Below, in pieces: positions 8,597 to 15,405 of a DNA stretch of 21,566 bases. The notes below the pieces were generated by a model. That model saw only the letters and a program-made list of their open reading frames with translations, was not told where the DNA came from and did not search any database. This DNA comes from 38-11 sp927435965 (lineage in GTDB: Bacteria; Bacillota; Clostridia; Tissierellales; Dethiosulfatibacteraceae), in NCBI GenBank assembly GCA_927435965.1, contig CAKMKB010000266.1, forward strand, positions 1 through 21,566, in the 5' to 3' direction. The translations under genes and the position numbers were made by a program. Within the stretch, counting starts at the first letter, position 1; the number at the start of each line of letters is the position of its first letter.

Positions 8597-10102
8597 ATGG
8601 ATAAGTACGATGAGTTCGAAGAGGCAAAGCTACTCAATGAAAAGCTGAAGAAAAGTGTTGAAGACCTAACCAATCATAACAGACTCCTTTCTACCCTGTT
8701 GAGCTTGCTTCCTGTAGGTGTCTTTATGGTTGATGCCGCTGATGGTAAACCATTGATAGCAAACGATAAGGCTTATGAGTTTTTAGGTAGTGAGATCCTT
8801 AAAAAAGCTAGCGAAAGAAGTATTATAGAGGCTTTTAAAGCCAACAAGAAAGAAGACATGAAACCCTACCCAATAGAAGACTTACCTATTGTCAAAGGTA
8901 TGAAAGGCATAGCATCACATGTGGATAATATAATCGTCAAACGACCTGATGGGTCAGAAATGCTTTTAGAGATGTTTGGCACTCCTGTTAAATACAATGA
9001 AGGACAAAGCTGGGCTAGTCTAGTGACCTTCTTGGATATCACAGAAAGAAAAAAAACGGAGGATCGCCTTTTTTACCTCAGTTTTCATGATCATCTAACT
9101 GGTGTGTTCAACAGAAGACATTTCGAACTGGAAATGACAAGGCTAGATACAAAAAGCAATCTGCCAATGTCTACAGTAATCGGAGATATAAACGGTTTGA
9201 AGTTTGTAAACGATGTTTTGGGTAGGATGGAAGGGGATAAGCTCATCATTGAAACAGCCAAAATTATTCAGGGATGCTGTCGACCTGAAGATACTCTTGC
9301 GAGAACCGGTGGTGATGAGTTCAGCATCCTGTTGCCTAATACAGACAGAGAAACCTGTTTGGGGATTCTAAATGACATTTATGTTGCTTGTGAAATCTAC
9401 AACAAAAAAGCTTCCAATGATATTCTACACATCAGTTTGTCTTTGGGTTATGACACTAAAGAAAATGAATCGGAAGATTTGATTCAGGTGATGAGAAAAG
9501 CTGAGGATTATATGATACAGCACAAGTTGCTAGCGAAGAAAAGCTCACACAGTACAATAATATCGTCAATCAAGGCTACCATGCTTGAAAAAAGTCATGA
9601 AACCGAGGAGCATGCTGAGCGAATGGCAATCATGTCAAAACAATTGGGTAGAATGATTGGTTTGTCTGAAAATGAGATGAACAATCTTGAGTTATTGGCT
9701 ACATTACATGATATCGGCAAAATAGGCATCAGCGATCAGATTCTGAACAAACCGGGCAAACTGAGCCAAGAGGAGTGGATCGAGATGAAAAAACATCCGG
9801 AGATCGGGTATAGGATTGCCATGTCATCTCCAGAGCTTGTCTCTATAGCGGAATATATCCTAACCCACCATGAAAGATGGGATGGTGAAGGCTATCCTCA
9901 AAAATTAGCCGGAGAAAAAATCCCTTTGATTTCTCGTATCCTAGCTGTTGTAGATGCCTATGATGCCATGACAGAAGACAGACCGTACAGAAAAGCCATG
10001 AGCAAACAGGATGCTGTAATGGAAATTAAACGGAATCTAGGCACTCAGTTTGACCCACTGATGGCGAAGATATTTTTGGATAAGGTACTGAAAGTTAAAT
10101 GA
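8597..10102 (+). CDS. PAS-GGDEF-HD-GYP bifunctional c-di-GMP enzyme
   Basis: 501 residues: an N-terminal helix, one PAS domain (about 30-150), GGDEF (about 158-315) and HD-GYP (about 330-498). GGDEF is intact at 238-242, and an RxxD site (R229-D232) lies five residues upstream. The otherwise conserved NDxxGH reads NDVLGR, a substitution that might weaken the cyclase. HD-GYP has HDIGKIGI (371-378), HHERWDGEGYP and the standard YDAMTEDRPYR. The GGDEF start (YLSFHDHLTG, RLDT, NLP) matches its upstream neighbour closely, so the two look like tandem duplicates with divergent sensor ends. The ribosome binding site is weaker (GAGGTG, seven bases before ATG). Likely the same operon, 35 bases behind. 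Confidence 0.92.
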   Translation: MDKYDEFEEAKLLNEKLKKSVEDLTNHNRLLSTLLSLLPVGVFMVDAADGKPLIANDKAYEFLGSEILKKASERSIIEAFKANKKEDMKPYPIEDLPIVKGMKGIASHVDNIIVKRPDGSEMLLEMFGTPVKYNEGQSWASLVTFLDITERKKTEDRLFYLSFHDHLTGVFNRRHFELEMTRLDTKSNLPMSTVIGDINGLKFVNDVLGRMEGDKLIIETAKIIQGCCRPEDTLARTGGDEFSILLPNTDRETCLGILNDIYVACEIYNKKASNDILHISLSLGYDTKENESEDLIQVMRKAEDYMIQHKLLAKKSSHSTIISSIKATMLEKSHETEEHAERMAIMSKQLGRMIGLSENEMNNLELLATLHDIGKIGISDQILNKPGKLSQEEWIEMKKHPEIGYRIAMSSPELVSIAEYILTHHERWDGEGYPQKLAGEKIPLISRILAVVDAYDAMTEDRPYRKAMSKQDAVMEIKRNLGTQFDPLMAKIFLDKVLKVK

Positions 10103-10126
10103 TAATTTTTGAGGAGGATGACATCA

Positions 10127-10774
10127 ATGAACAACATGGAGTTGTTAATAGAAGAATTTGAAACTGCACTACTTCAAATAAACAGGGTAAAAGCAGCTGA
10201 ATTATTTGAGAGGTGTTATGATGAAGATAAGAGCTTTCAACAATTAGAGCATATGGCCATTCATGCATTGGAGACAATCGGAAATGGATGGGAAGCAGGA
10301 ACGATTTCGCTATCACAGGTCTATATGGCCGGTGTTATTTGTGAGGAGCTAATTGAAAAATACTTGCCAATTATGCAGATCAAGCGAAAAGACATTCCTA
10401 AGATGGCTATTGGGGTGTTGCAGGACCATCACGCCTTGGGCAAGAGAATCGTATACTCAATACTTAGGGCTGGCGGATTTGAAATCATCGACTTCGGCCA
10501 AGGACTTAGTGTACAGGAAGTAGTCGAGAAAACTATGGAAAACAAGATTGAGCTCTTGTTGATCTCAACACTTATGTTGCCATCTGCTCTAAAAGTAAAA
10601 GAAGTAAAAGCAAAGCTTGTAGAAAACGGCTTAACAACTCAAATAATTGTCGGTGGAGCTCCTTTCAGATTAGATGCTACTTTATGGGAAAGAGTTGGAG
10701 CAGATATTGATGGTAAAAATGCATCGAGCATAATTCACATCATAGAAAATAAGTTTAGAAAGGTCGGTGAATGA
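10127..10774 (+). CDS. Corrinoid (B12-binding) methyl-carrier protein
   Basis: 215 residues. Residues about 1-85 form the helical cap domain; 90-213 form the B12-binding domain with the D-x-H-x-x-G signature as DHHALG (D100, H102 as lower axial ligand of cobalt, G105), STL at 147-149 and VGGAP near 175. This is the family of MtbC/MttC/MtgC-like corrinoid proteins that shuttle methyl groups between a substrate methyltransferase and a second methyltransferase. I chose ATG 10127 because AGGAGG at 10112-10117 lies nine bases upstream; the longer reading starts inside that site. The gene overlaps the next one, a methyltransferase of the URO-D fold, and follows c-di-GMP enzymes, an unusual setting. 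Confidence 0.92.
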   Translation: MNNMELLIEEFETALLQINRVKAAELFERCYDEDKSFQQLEHMAIHALETIGNGWEAGTISLSQVYMAGVICEELIEKYLPIMQIKRKDIPKMAIGVLQDHHALGKRIVYSILRAGGFEIIDFGQGLSVQEVVEKTMENKIELLLISTLMLPSALKVKEVKAKLVENGLTTQIIVGGAPFRLDATLWERVGADIDGKNASSIIHIIENKFRKVGE

Positions 10775-11810
10775 AATGAATTCTTTTGAAAGGACTATGG
10801 CTGCAATCAGTCATAAGGAAGCTGATAGGGTTCCCTTGTTTTTGTTGCTTTCACTACATGGGGCGAAAGAGCTTCAGATACCGATAAAGAAGTATTTCTC
10901 AAAACCTGAAAATGTGGTGAAGGCTCAGCTAAAGATGAAGGAAAAATATCAGAATGATTGCATCTACACATTTTTTTATGCACCTATTGAAATAGAAGCC
11001 TTTGGAGGAGAGGTTGTTTTTGTTGACGATGGCCCTCCAAATTCAGGGGAGCCATTTATAAGAAATTTCGAACAAATTTCAAGAATTAAAGCTCCTTTGG
11101 TATATGAAACCGATTGTCTGAAAAAAGTGTTAACTGCAACAGAGCTTCTGAAAAAAGAGGTTAGAAATGAGACGCCAATTATTGGAGTTGTCATGTCACC
11201 TTTTTCGTTACCAGTAATGCAAATGGGCTTCGAGAAATATCTGGAAATGATCTATTTTAGGAAAGATGAGTTCAAAAAGCTGATGGAAGTCAACGAGGCT
11301 TTTTGCGTTGAGTGGGCAAACGCTCAATTGGAGGCAGGGGCAACAGCAATATGCTATTTCAATCCATTGGCATCACCGAATATGATTGAAAGAGATACAT
11401 ATTTAACTACAGGATACTTGACAGATAGACGCACTATTGCCAGAGTAAAAGGTCCGACTGCGACACACCTAGCTTCAGGCATCACCATACCTGTGATAGA
11501 TGACTTAATAGCAACCGGGACAGCGGTTCTGGGGTTTAGTGAAAGTGATGATCTTGCAGTTATCAAAGAAGCGACGAGGAATAAGATTTGTTTGCTGGGT
11601 AATCTAAATGGTATAGACATGGTGAATTGGGATTATAAGAAAACAAATGATACAATACAGAACCTTATATCAAAGGCTGGCGATGGAGGGGGATTGATCA
11701 TATCAGACAATCATGGCGAGATACCTTGGCAGGTGTCTGAGGATACTCTACTTGAACTGTCAGAGGCAGTCAGAAAATTTGGAACGTATCCCTTGATGAG
11801 GAGCCAATAG
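10767..11810 (+). CDS. URO-D-fold corrinoid methyltransferase
   Basis: About 345 residues of the uroporphyrinogen decarboxylase fold, the group that includes MtaA/MtbA methyl-corrinoid:thiol methyltransferases. The N-terminal SHKEADRVP and a C-terminal GEIPWQVSEDTL are typical. In MtaA-like enzymes zinc is held by an H-x-C and a later Cys; here the first reads HLASG (H234, Ala at the Cys site) and the second area reads SDNHGEIP. The zinc site is thus absent or altered, pointing to a different methyl acceptor or a non-catalytic role. Start is GTG 10767 or ATG 10776; both overlap or touch the corrinoid gene, so the two are translationally coupled and probably form a complex. Confidence 0.85.
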   Translation: MNEMNSFERTMAAISHKEADRVPLFLLLSLHGAKELQIPIKKYFSKPENVVKAQLKMKEKYQNDCIYTFFYAPIEIEAFGGEVVFVDDGPPNSGEPFIRNFEQISRIKAPLVYETDCLKKVLTATELLKKEVRNETPIIGVVMSPFSLPVMQMGFEKYLEMIYFRKDEFKKLMEVNEAFCVEWANAQLEAGATAICYFNPLASPNMIERDTYLTTGYLTDRRTIARVKGPTATHLASGITIPVIDDLIATGTAVLGFSESDDLAVIKEATRNKICLLGNLNGIDMVNWDYKKTNDTIQNLISKAGDGGGLIISDNHGEIPWQVSEDTLLELSEAVRKFGTYPLMRSQ

Positions 11811-11957
11811 ATGAAGAAACTTAATATTTTTGTTTGTGAAAACTATTTTCCTGAAATTTCAAGTATTATTGAGCGGGAAAAACTAGAGGATGTGATTGTC
11901 CAATCCTTTCCATCCATGTGCGAAAACAAAAAAAATGTTGAGAAAACGACAAGCTAA
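11811..11957 (+). CDS. DUF1638-GGDEF protein, N-terminal fragment before frameshift
   Basis: The ATG follows the previous TAG directly, with GAGGAG seven bases upstream, so this is the true start of the DUF1638-GGDEF gene. The 48-residue reading (MKKLNIFVCENYFPEI, then QSFPSMCENKKN) ends at TAA 11955-11957. About 45 residues are genuine; the last few are out of frame. A one-base gain in the A-run at 11943-11946 would join it smoothly to the frame ending at 13306, giving a product of about 498 residues. Confidence 0.75.
   Translation: MKKLNIFVCENYFPEISSIIEREKLEDVIVQSFPSMCENKKNVEKTTS
11943..11946 (+). other. Single-base frameshift site in the DUF1638-GGDEF gene
   Basis: The upstream frame carries the DUF1638 start; the frame of 11942-13306 carries the rest. 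The downstream frame has TGA at 11939-11941 and the upstream frame TAA at 11955-11957, so the break must lie in this 15-base interval. The AAAA run here is the natural place: one extra A gives a continuous reading into NDKLIEEFNIQKENG. No canonical minus-one slippery heptamer is present. Confidence 0.8.
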
Positions 11958-12097
11958 TAGAAGAATTCAACATACAAAAAGAAAATGGACTAGTCCTTTG
12001 CAGTAGATATTGTGATGTTCTAAAGCTGATTCCTATCGAATCATCATTAGAAGCACGTTCATCCAATTATTGCTTCAGTCATCTGCTAAATGAACAA

Positions 12098-13306
12098 ATG
12101 ATTGATTATATCATCAGAAACGGTGGTTATATTATTGGATCTGGATGGCTTAATAGTTGGCGGGCCCGTATTGCCGAAGCAGGATTCGACCAGCAGACTG
12201 CTAAGATTTTCTATCATGACTTTTGTAAAGAGTTGATTTATTTTAATACTGGTATTGATCCGCATCATGAAAAAGATATGATTGAGTTATCGGAATATTT
12301 AGACTTGCCTTTTGTCATCATACCAATGGATATGGATAACATTAAAATAATAATCAGAAGCCTGGTCCACGAATGGCGATTGAAGAATCTGAATCAAGAG
12401 AGTAAACAATCACTTTTAGCAGTACAGGCTCAATGTGCAGAGTATTCCGCCATCTTAGATATGATGGGAAAGATAGCAGCATATACCAATAAGAGAGAAA
12501 CCATTGAAAAGATTAAGGAGATATTTACCATATTGTTTGGCGCTCGTGATTTCAAATATTGGACCAAAGATGAGAGTATTTCAGATTATCCAGAGTTTAT
12601 TCTCAACTTTTTTGAGGACAAAGAAAAACTATTTACGGTTCTTAAGGAACAGGATAAATTTTGTATCAAGATTCAATGGAATGAGAAACTCTACGGAGCA
12701 ATTGATGTTGGGAGTTTTTTGTTTCCTGAGTACACAGATAAATACCTGAATTTTGCTATTGAGATCGCTAGAATAAGCGGACTGGCATTATCAAATATAG
12801 ATCAATTTGAGAAACTTACCAAATCAGAACAAAAACTGCAGTACTTGAGCTACCATGATGCCCTTACAGGACTGCACAATCGGACCTATATCAATGATTT
12901 TATTAAAAAACAATCACGTGAGGACTATTTCACGGTTTTCATGTTCGATGTAGATCGATTGAAATACACAAATGATAATTTTGGACATTCCGAAGGCGAC
13001 AAATTGATTATTGCAGTTGCGGACATACTAACAAGAAGTTTTAGAGAAACAGATACAGTCGCTAGAATCGGCGGCGATGAATTTGTGGCAATATTGAAAA
13101 ATTCGGATTTCAAGCTTACAAATGACATTAAAGCTAGAATAAGGGAAGAAATCAGAATTTATAACCATAGTTGCGTACAAAAGCATTTAGAAGTGGGACT
13201 TTCAATTGGTTTTGCAATATCAGAGAGCAATGAAGAATCAATCGAAACACTGATGACCAAGGCTGACGAGCTGATGTATGCTAACAAGTTAAGAAATCGA
13301 AACTGA
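12098..13306 (+). CDS. DUF1638-GGDEF diguanylate cyclase, main part
   Basis: Intact frame of 402 residues from ATG 12098; coding sense continues upstream in this frame to about 11942, so this ATG is internal to the original gene. Residues 1-95 are the rest of DUF1638 (GSGWLNSWRARIAEAGFD, FNTGIDP), about 105-240 a helical linker and a GAF-like region, and 248-400 a GGDEF domain with SYHDALTGLHNR, NDNFGHSEGD, exact GGDEF (325-329) and an RxxD inhibitory site (R316-D319). It should make cyclic-di-GMP. DUF1638 is a domain of unknown function typically encoded beside corrinoid methyltransferases, as here. I infer that DUF1638 senses or contacts the corrinoid partners and tunes the cyclase. Expression of this fragment would need an internal start. 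Confidence 0.85.
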   Translation: MIDYIIRNGGYIIGSGWLNSWRARIAEAGFDQQTAKIFYHDFCKELIYFNTGIDPHHEKDMIELSEYLDLPFVIIPMDMDNIKIIIRSLVHEWRLKNLNQESKQSLLAVQAQCAEYSAILDMMGKIAAYTNKRETIEKIKEIFTILFGARDFKYWTKDESISDYPEFILNFFEDKEKLFTVLKEQDKFCIKIQWNEKLYGAIDVGSFLFPEYTDKYLNFAIEIARISGLALSNIDQFEKLTKSEQKLQYLSYHDALTGLHNRTYINDFIKKQSREDYFTVFMFDVDRLKYTNDNFGHSEGDKLIIAVADILTRSFRETDTVARIGGDEFVAILKNSDFKLTNDIKARIREEIRIYNHSCVQKHLEVGLSIGFAISESNEESIETLMTKADELMYANKLRNRN

Positions 13307-13320
13307 AGAAGGGGAGATTA

Positions 13321-13695
13321 ATGGAAAGAAAAGTGAGCACTTTCGTATATTGGGCTCCTAGAGTCGCATCAATATTATTTATTGTCTTCTTATCTTTGTT
13401 TTCTCTTGATGTCATATCGCCAAGCTTGAGTTTGAGCCAGATTCTAATTGGAATGTTAATACATAATATACCTGTCTTTGTGCTGATAGTAGTATTGATC
13501 ATCTCATGGAAATATGAAATTGTAGGTGGTATAGCTTTTGTTAGTGCAGGTTTGCTTTATATGGGTATGACTTTAACACAAGCTGAGATTCCATGGTACA
13601 TAGCTTTATCATGGAGCATGACCATAGCTTTTCCCGCTATAGTGATTGGAGTTTTGTTTATGATAAACTGGCATAAAAAAAGAAGAAAAAATTGA
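13321..13695 (+). CDS. Four-TM small membrane protein
   Basis: 124 residues with four predicted membrane helices (about 8-30, 40-64, 68-86, 92-115) and a basic tail (HKKRRKN). It resembles a group of uncharacterised small membrane proteins (possibly DUF7670), a name I recall with limited certainty. A GGGGAG ribosome binding site precedes the ATG and the gap to the GGDEF gene is 14 bases, so it closes the signalling operon. No catalytic motif is visible. No terminator separates it from the next promoter, which overlaps its stop. Confidence 0.7.
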   Translation: MERKVSTFVYWAPRVASILFIVFLSLFSLDVISPSLSLSQILIGMLIHNIPVFVLIVVLIISWKYEIVGGIAFVSAGLLYMGMTLTQAEIPWYIALSWSMTIAFPAIVIGVLFMINWHKKRRKN

Positions 13696-13724
13696 TTGAT
13701 ATTTTAAACAATAGTTGATACAAT
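13696..13724 (+). promoter_or_regulatory. Promoter of the lysine-rich mini-protein
   Basis: TTGATA at 13696-13701, a 17-base spacer and TACAAT at 13719-13724. It begins directly after the previous stop codon and serves the small gene at 13766. Confidence 0.55.
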
Positions 13725-13765
13725 GATTTCAATAATTAAATATTCTTTTAGAGGAGGCGTAACTT

Positions 13766-13870
13766 ATGGGAGATAAGAGTCCAAAGAAAAAAGAAAAGAA
13801 GAAAAAGAAAGCAGAAAAAAACAGTCCCTCTCCAGCAACACCAGTTAAATCTGAAAAAAAATCTAAATAA
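13766..13870 (+). CDS. 34-residue lysine-rich protein
   Basis: Starts MGDKSPKKKEKKKKK and continues with a Ser/Pro/Ala-rich and again basic end; 34 residues, almost half lysine. GAGGAGG lies eight bases before the ATG, and the gene has its own promoter (13696-13724) and a good terminator (13877-13909), so it is a real transcription unit. Short proteins with this MGDKSPKKK start recur in bacteria according to my memory, without known function. The charge suggests binding to nucleic acid, ribosome or membrane phosphates; this is inference. Confidence 0.8.
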   Translation: MGDKSPKKKEKKKKKAEKNSPSPATPVKSEKKSK

Positions 13871-13876
13871 TAGAAA

Positions 13877-13909
13877 AAGTGCTCAGTTAGTCTGGGCACT
13901 TGTTTTTTG
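13877..13909 (+). terminator. Intrinsic terminator after the mini-protein
   Basis: Ten-base-pair stem AAGTGCTCAG / CTGGGCACTT (one G-U pair), loop TTAGT, then GTTTTTTG. Confidence 0.85.
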
Positions 13910-13958
13910 ATTTTAAGATAATAATAACAATAATAAATATAAATAAAATCATATAAAT

Positions 13959-13987
13959 TTGACATTAAATAATTATAAGAGTATGAT
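13959..13987 (+). promoter_or_regulatory. Promoter of antitoxin-like paralog 1
   Basis: Perfect TTGACA at 13959-13964, 17-base spacer, TATGAT at 13982-13987. It lies inside the longest open frame of the gene, showing that the true start is downstream. Confidence 0.8.
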
Positions 13988-14012
13988 GTATTTGAACACA
14001 AGAGAGGAACTG

Positions 14013-14261
14013 GTGAATCTAGTGAAATTAACCGCAAAAGCAATTGTTTCAAACTCTGATATGATTAAGAGTTATAAATCATGCAGAGCAAAGGCAGGGA
14101 CTTTTGGTAAAATATTCATTTTGAAGAACAATAAACCAGATGCTGTTCTGTATTCAATAGCAGAATATGAAAGAATATCGCAATTTATTGAGCGTCTGGA
14201 TGATCTTGAATCAATAGACAATAAGGATATTGATGAGGTTTTACCAAAAGCAGGAAAATAA
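14013..14261 (+). CDS. Phd/YefM-like antitoxin-type protein, paralog 1
   Basis: About 82 residues from GTG 14013 (AGAGAGG five bases upstream); GTG 14022 would match the paralogs better in length, and the longer reading is excluded by the promoter at 13959-13987. The pattern IVSNSDMIKSYK, GKIFILKNNKPDAVLYS and AEYERI is the Phd/YefM layout, in which an N-terminal DNA-binding fold reads a strand GxxFILKNNKPxAVL. Such proteins repress their own promoter and neutralise a toxin. No RelE-, Doc- or other toxin gene follows: the next gene is a paralog with its own promoter. It is therefore an orphan, perhaps a transcription regulator. Confidence 0.75.
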   Translation: MNLVKLTAKAIVSNSDMIKSYKSCRAKAGTFGKIFILKNNKPDAVLYSIAEYERISQFIERLDDLESIDNKDIDEVLPKAGK

Positions 14262-14301
14262 TGATAGATTATCAGCACCATCGATTAAAAAGAATAAACA
14301 A

Positions 14302-14340
14302 GAGGGGCAAGAAAATTCTTGCCCTTAATCTATGGTTTTT
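14302..14340 (+). terminator. Hairpin with delayed T-run after paralog 1
   Basis: AGGGGCAAG pairs with CTTGCCCTT around an A/T-rich loop (14302-14325), but the T-run (14335-14340) begins nine bases later. It may be a weak terminator or an RNA-stabilising hairpin. Confidence 0.4.
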
Positions 14341-14407
14341 TATAAGAAATATTAGTCGAAAATGAAATAATCTTATTTTTTATCAGAGATTATGTTCATA
14401 TTTTATA

Positions 14408-14436
14408 TTGACAAATAATGAAAAACACTATAATAT
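14408..14436 (+). promoter_or_regulatory. Promoter of antitoxin-like paralog 2
   Basis: Perfect TTGACA at 14408-14413 and TAATAT at 14431-14436 with a 17-base spacer (TATAAT overlaps at 15 bases). The 12 bases TTGACAAATAAT recur exactly at paralog 3. Confidence 0.8.
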
Positions 14437-14469
14437 GTTTTACGTAATGATTAACTAAGGAGAATGAAC

Positions 14470-14709
14470 ATGAAAATATCAACGAAAATGATTGTATCAA
14501 ATTCGGACATGATAAAAAATTACAAGGATTGCAGAAATAAGGCTGAGGAACTAGGGAAAATATTTATCTTAAAAAACAATCGGCCGGATGCGGTATTACT
14601 CTCTATCGATGAGTATGAAAATCTCTCGGCTGTAATCGAATACCTAGAGAATTTTGAAAAGGAAGAGATTGAAAGAATAACAACTTCCTTAAAAGAAGGA
14701 ATGAAATAG
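14470..14709 (+). CDS. Phd/YefM-like antitoxin-type protein, paralog 2
   Basis: 79 residues from ATG 14470; AAGGAG at 14457-14462 lies seven bases upstream, whereas ATG 14464 is too close. The core IVSNSDMIKNYKDCRNKA, then GKIFILKNNRPDAVLLS and IDEYENL, is nearly the same as in paralog 1, and the C-terminus is an acidic/basic helix typical of the toxin-binding end. There is again no toxin gene. Own promoter and a strong terminator make it a single-gene unit. Confidence 0.8.
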   Translation: MKISTKMIVSNSDMIKNYKDCRNKAEELGKIFILKNNRPDAVLLSIDEYENLSAVIEYLENFEKEEIERITTSLKEGMK

Positions 14710-14718
14710 AGCTAGATT

Positions 14719-14749
14719 AAAAGAGTTCATTAATGGGCTCTTTTTTTTT
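14719..14749 (+). terminator. Intrinsic terminator after paralog 2
   Basis: AAAAGAGTTC pairs with GGGCTCTTTT (two G-U pairs) around a short loop, followed by nine T in the template for U. Confidence 0.85.
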
Positions 14750-14808
14750 ATGTGGATAAACTAAATAATAATGATAATAAACATAATATATATGATTACA
14801 ATAATAAT

Positions 14809-14837
14809 TTGACAAATAATATTAATTAGTATAGTAT
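14809..14837 (+). promoter_or_regulatory. Promoter of antitoxin-like paralog 3
   Basis: Perfect TTGACA at 14809-14814, 17-base spacer, TAGTAT at 14832-14837. It shares TTGACAAATAAT with the paralog 2 promoter, and the AT-rich upstream stretch resembles that of paralog 1. Confidence 0.75.
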
Positions 14838-14888
14838 ATACATAACGGATTGGGTGTTTATTTAGCTAATAATTGAGGAGCCAACCAT

Positions 14889-15161
14889 ATGAAAATTCTA
14901 GCAAAATCAATTGTTTCGACTTCTGACATGATAAAAAATTACCGGGAATGCAGAGATAAGGCAAAAAAATTTGGAAAAGTATTCGTCTTAAAAAACAATC
15001 AGCTAGACACTGTATTGTTCTCTTTTGCTGAATATGAAAAATATCTGGTTTTATTTGATTATTTTGAAGAATTTAAAGAAGAAGATTTAAAAAAAATCAC
15101 AGAAGCTTTTCTATTGAAAGAAAAGATAGAAAAAAAGATTGACATTAAACAAGTCGATTAG
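14889..15161 (+). CDS. Phd/YefM-like antitoxin-type protein, paralog 3
   Basis: 90 residues; GAGGAG eight bases before the ATG fixes the start. The core SIVSTSDMIKNYRECRDKA and GKVFVLKNNQLDTVLFS matches the two upstream genes; the usual Pro-Asp-Ala at the strand end has become Leu-Asp-Thr, and the C-terminal helix is longer and lysine-rich, so this copy has diverged most. It is followed after 20 bases by the DUF1328 gene with its own ribosome binding site, so the two share a transcript. That link may be functional: a membrane partner in place of a toxin. This is inference. Confidence 0.78.
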   Translation: MKILAKSIVSTSDMIKNYRECRDKAKKFGKVFVLKNNQLDTVLFSFAEYEKYLVLFDYFEEFKEEDLKKITEAFLLKEKIEKKIDIKQVD

Positions 15162-15181
15162 ATAAAAGAGGAGGGATTTAA

Positions 15182-15343
15182 ATGCTAAGATACACAGTCA
15201 TATTTCTGGTTGTTGCTTTGATCGCAGCACTTTTAGGATTTGGAGGAATTGCCGGAGCAGCTTCCAGCATAGCAAAGGTTTTATTTTTTGTATTTCTGAT
15301 TTTGTTTGTTTTCTCTTTAATAACAGGAAGAAAGAGAGTTTAG
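15182..15343 (+). CDS. DUF1328 (YtjA-type) small membrane protein
   Basis: 53 residues with two membrane helices separated by the hallmark GFGGIAGAASSIAK, which identifies the DUF1328/YtjA family. These are widespread inner-membrane mini-proteins often linked to stress, with no firm biochemical role known to me. GAGGAGGG lies shortly before the ATG. It is the second gene of the paralog 3 unit. Confidence 0.9.
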   Translation: MLRYTVIFLVVALIAALLGFGGIAGAASSIAKVLFFVFLILFVFSLITGRKRV

Positions 15344-15405
15344 TTAAGTATGGTAATTTGTATAGAAACAAAGATATTTGAAAAAATGGAAGGAATTGAG
15401 AATAA

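Noticed and set aside
13729..14052. Minus-strand frame of 107 codons across 13729-14052
   Set aside because: Low-complexity product rich in Phe and Tyr, running antisense to the lysine-rich gene, the terminator and the paralog 1 promoter.
14013..15161. Classic toxin-antitoxin operons
   Set aside because: No toxin-like frame follows any of the three antitoxin-like genes; the gaps hold only terminators and promoters.
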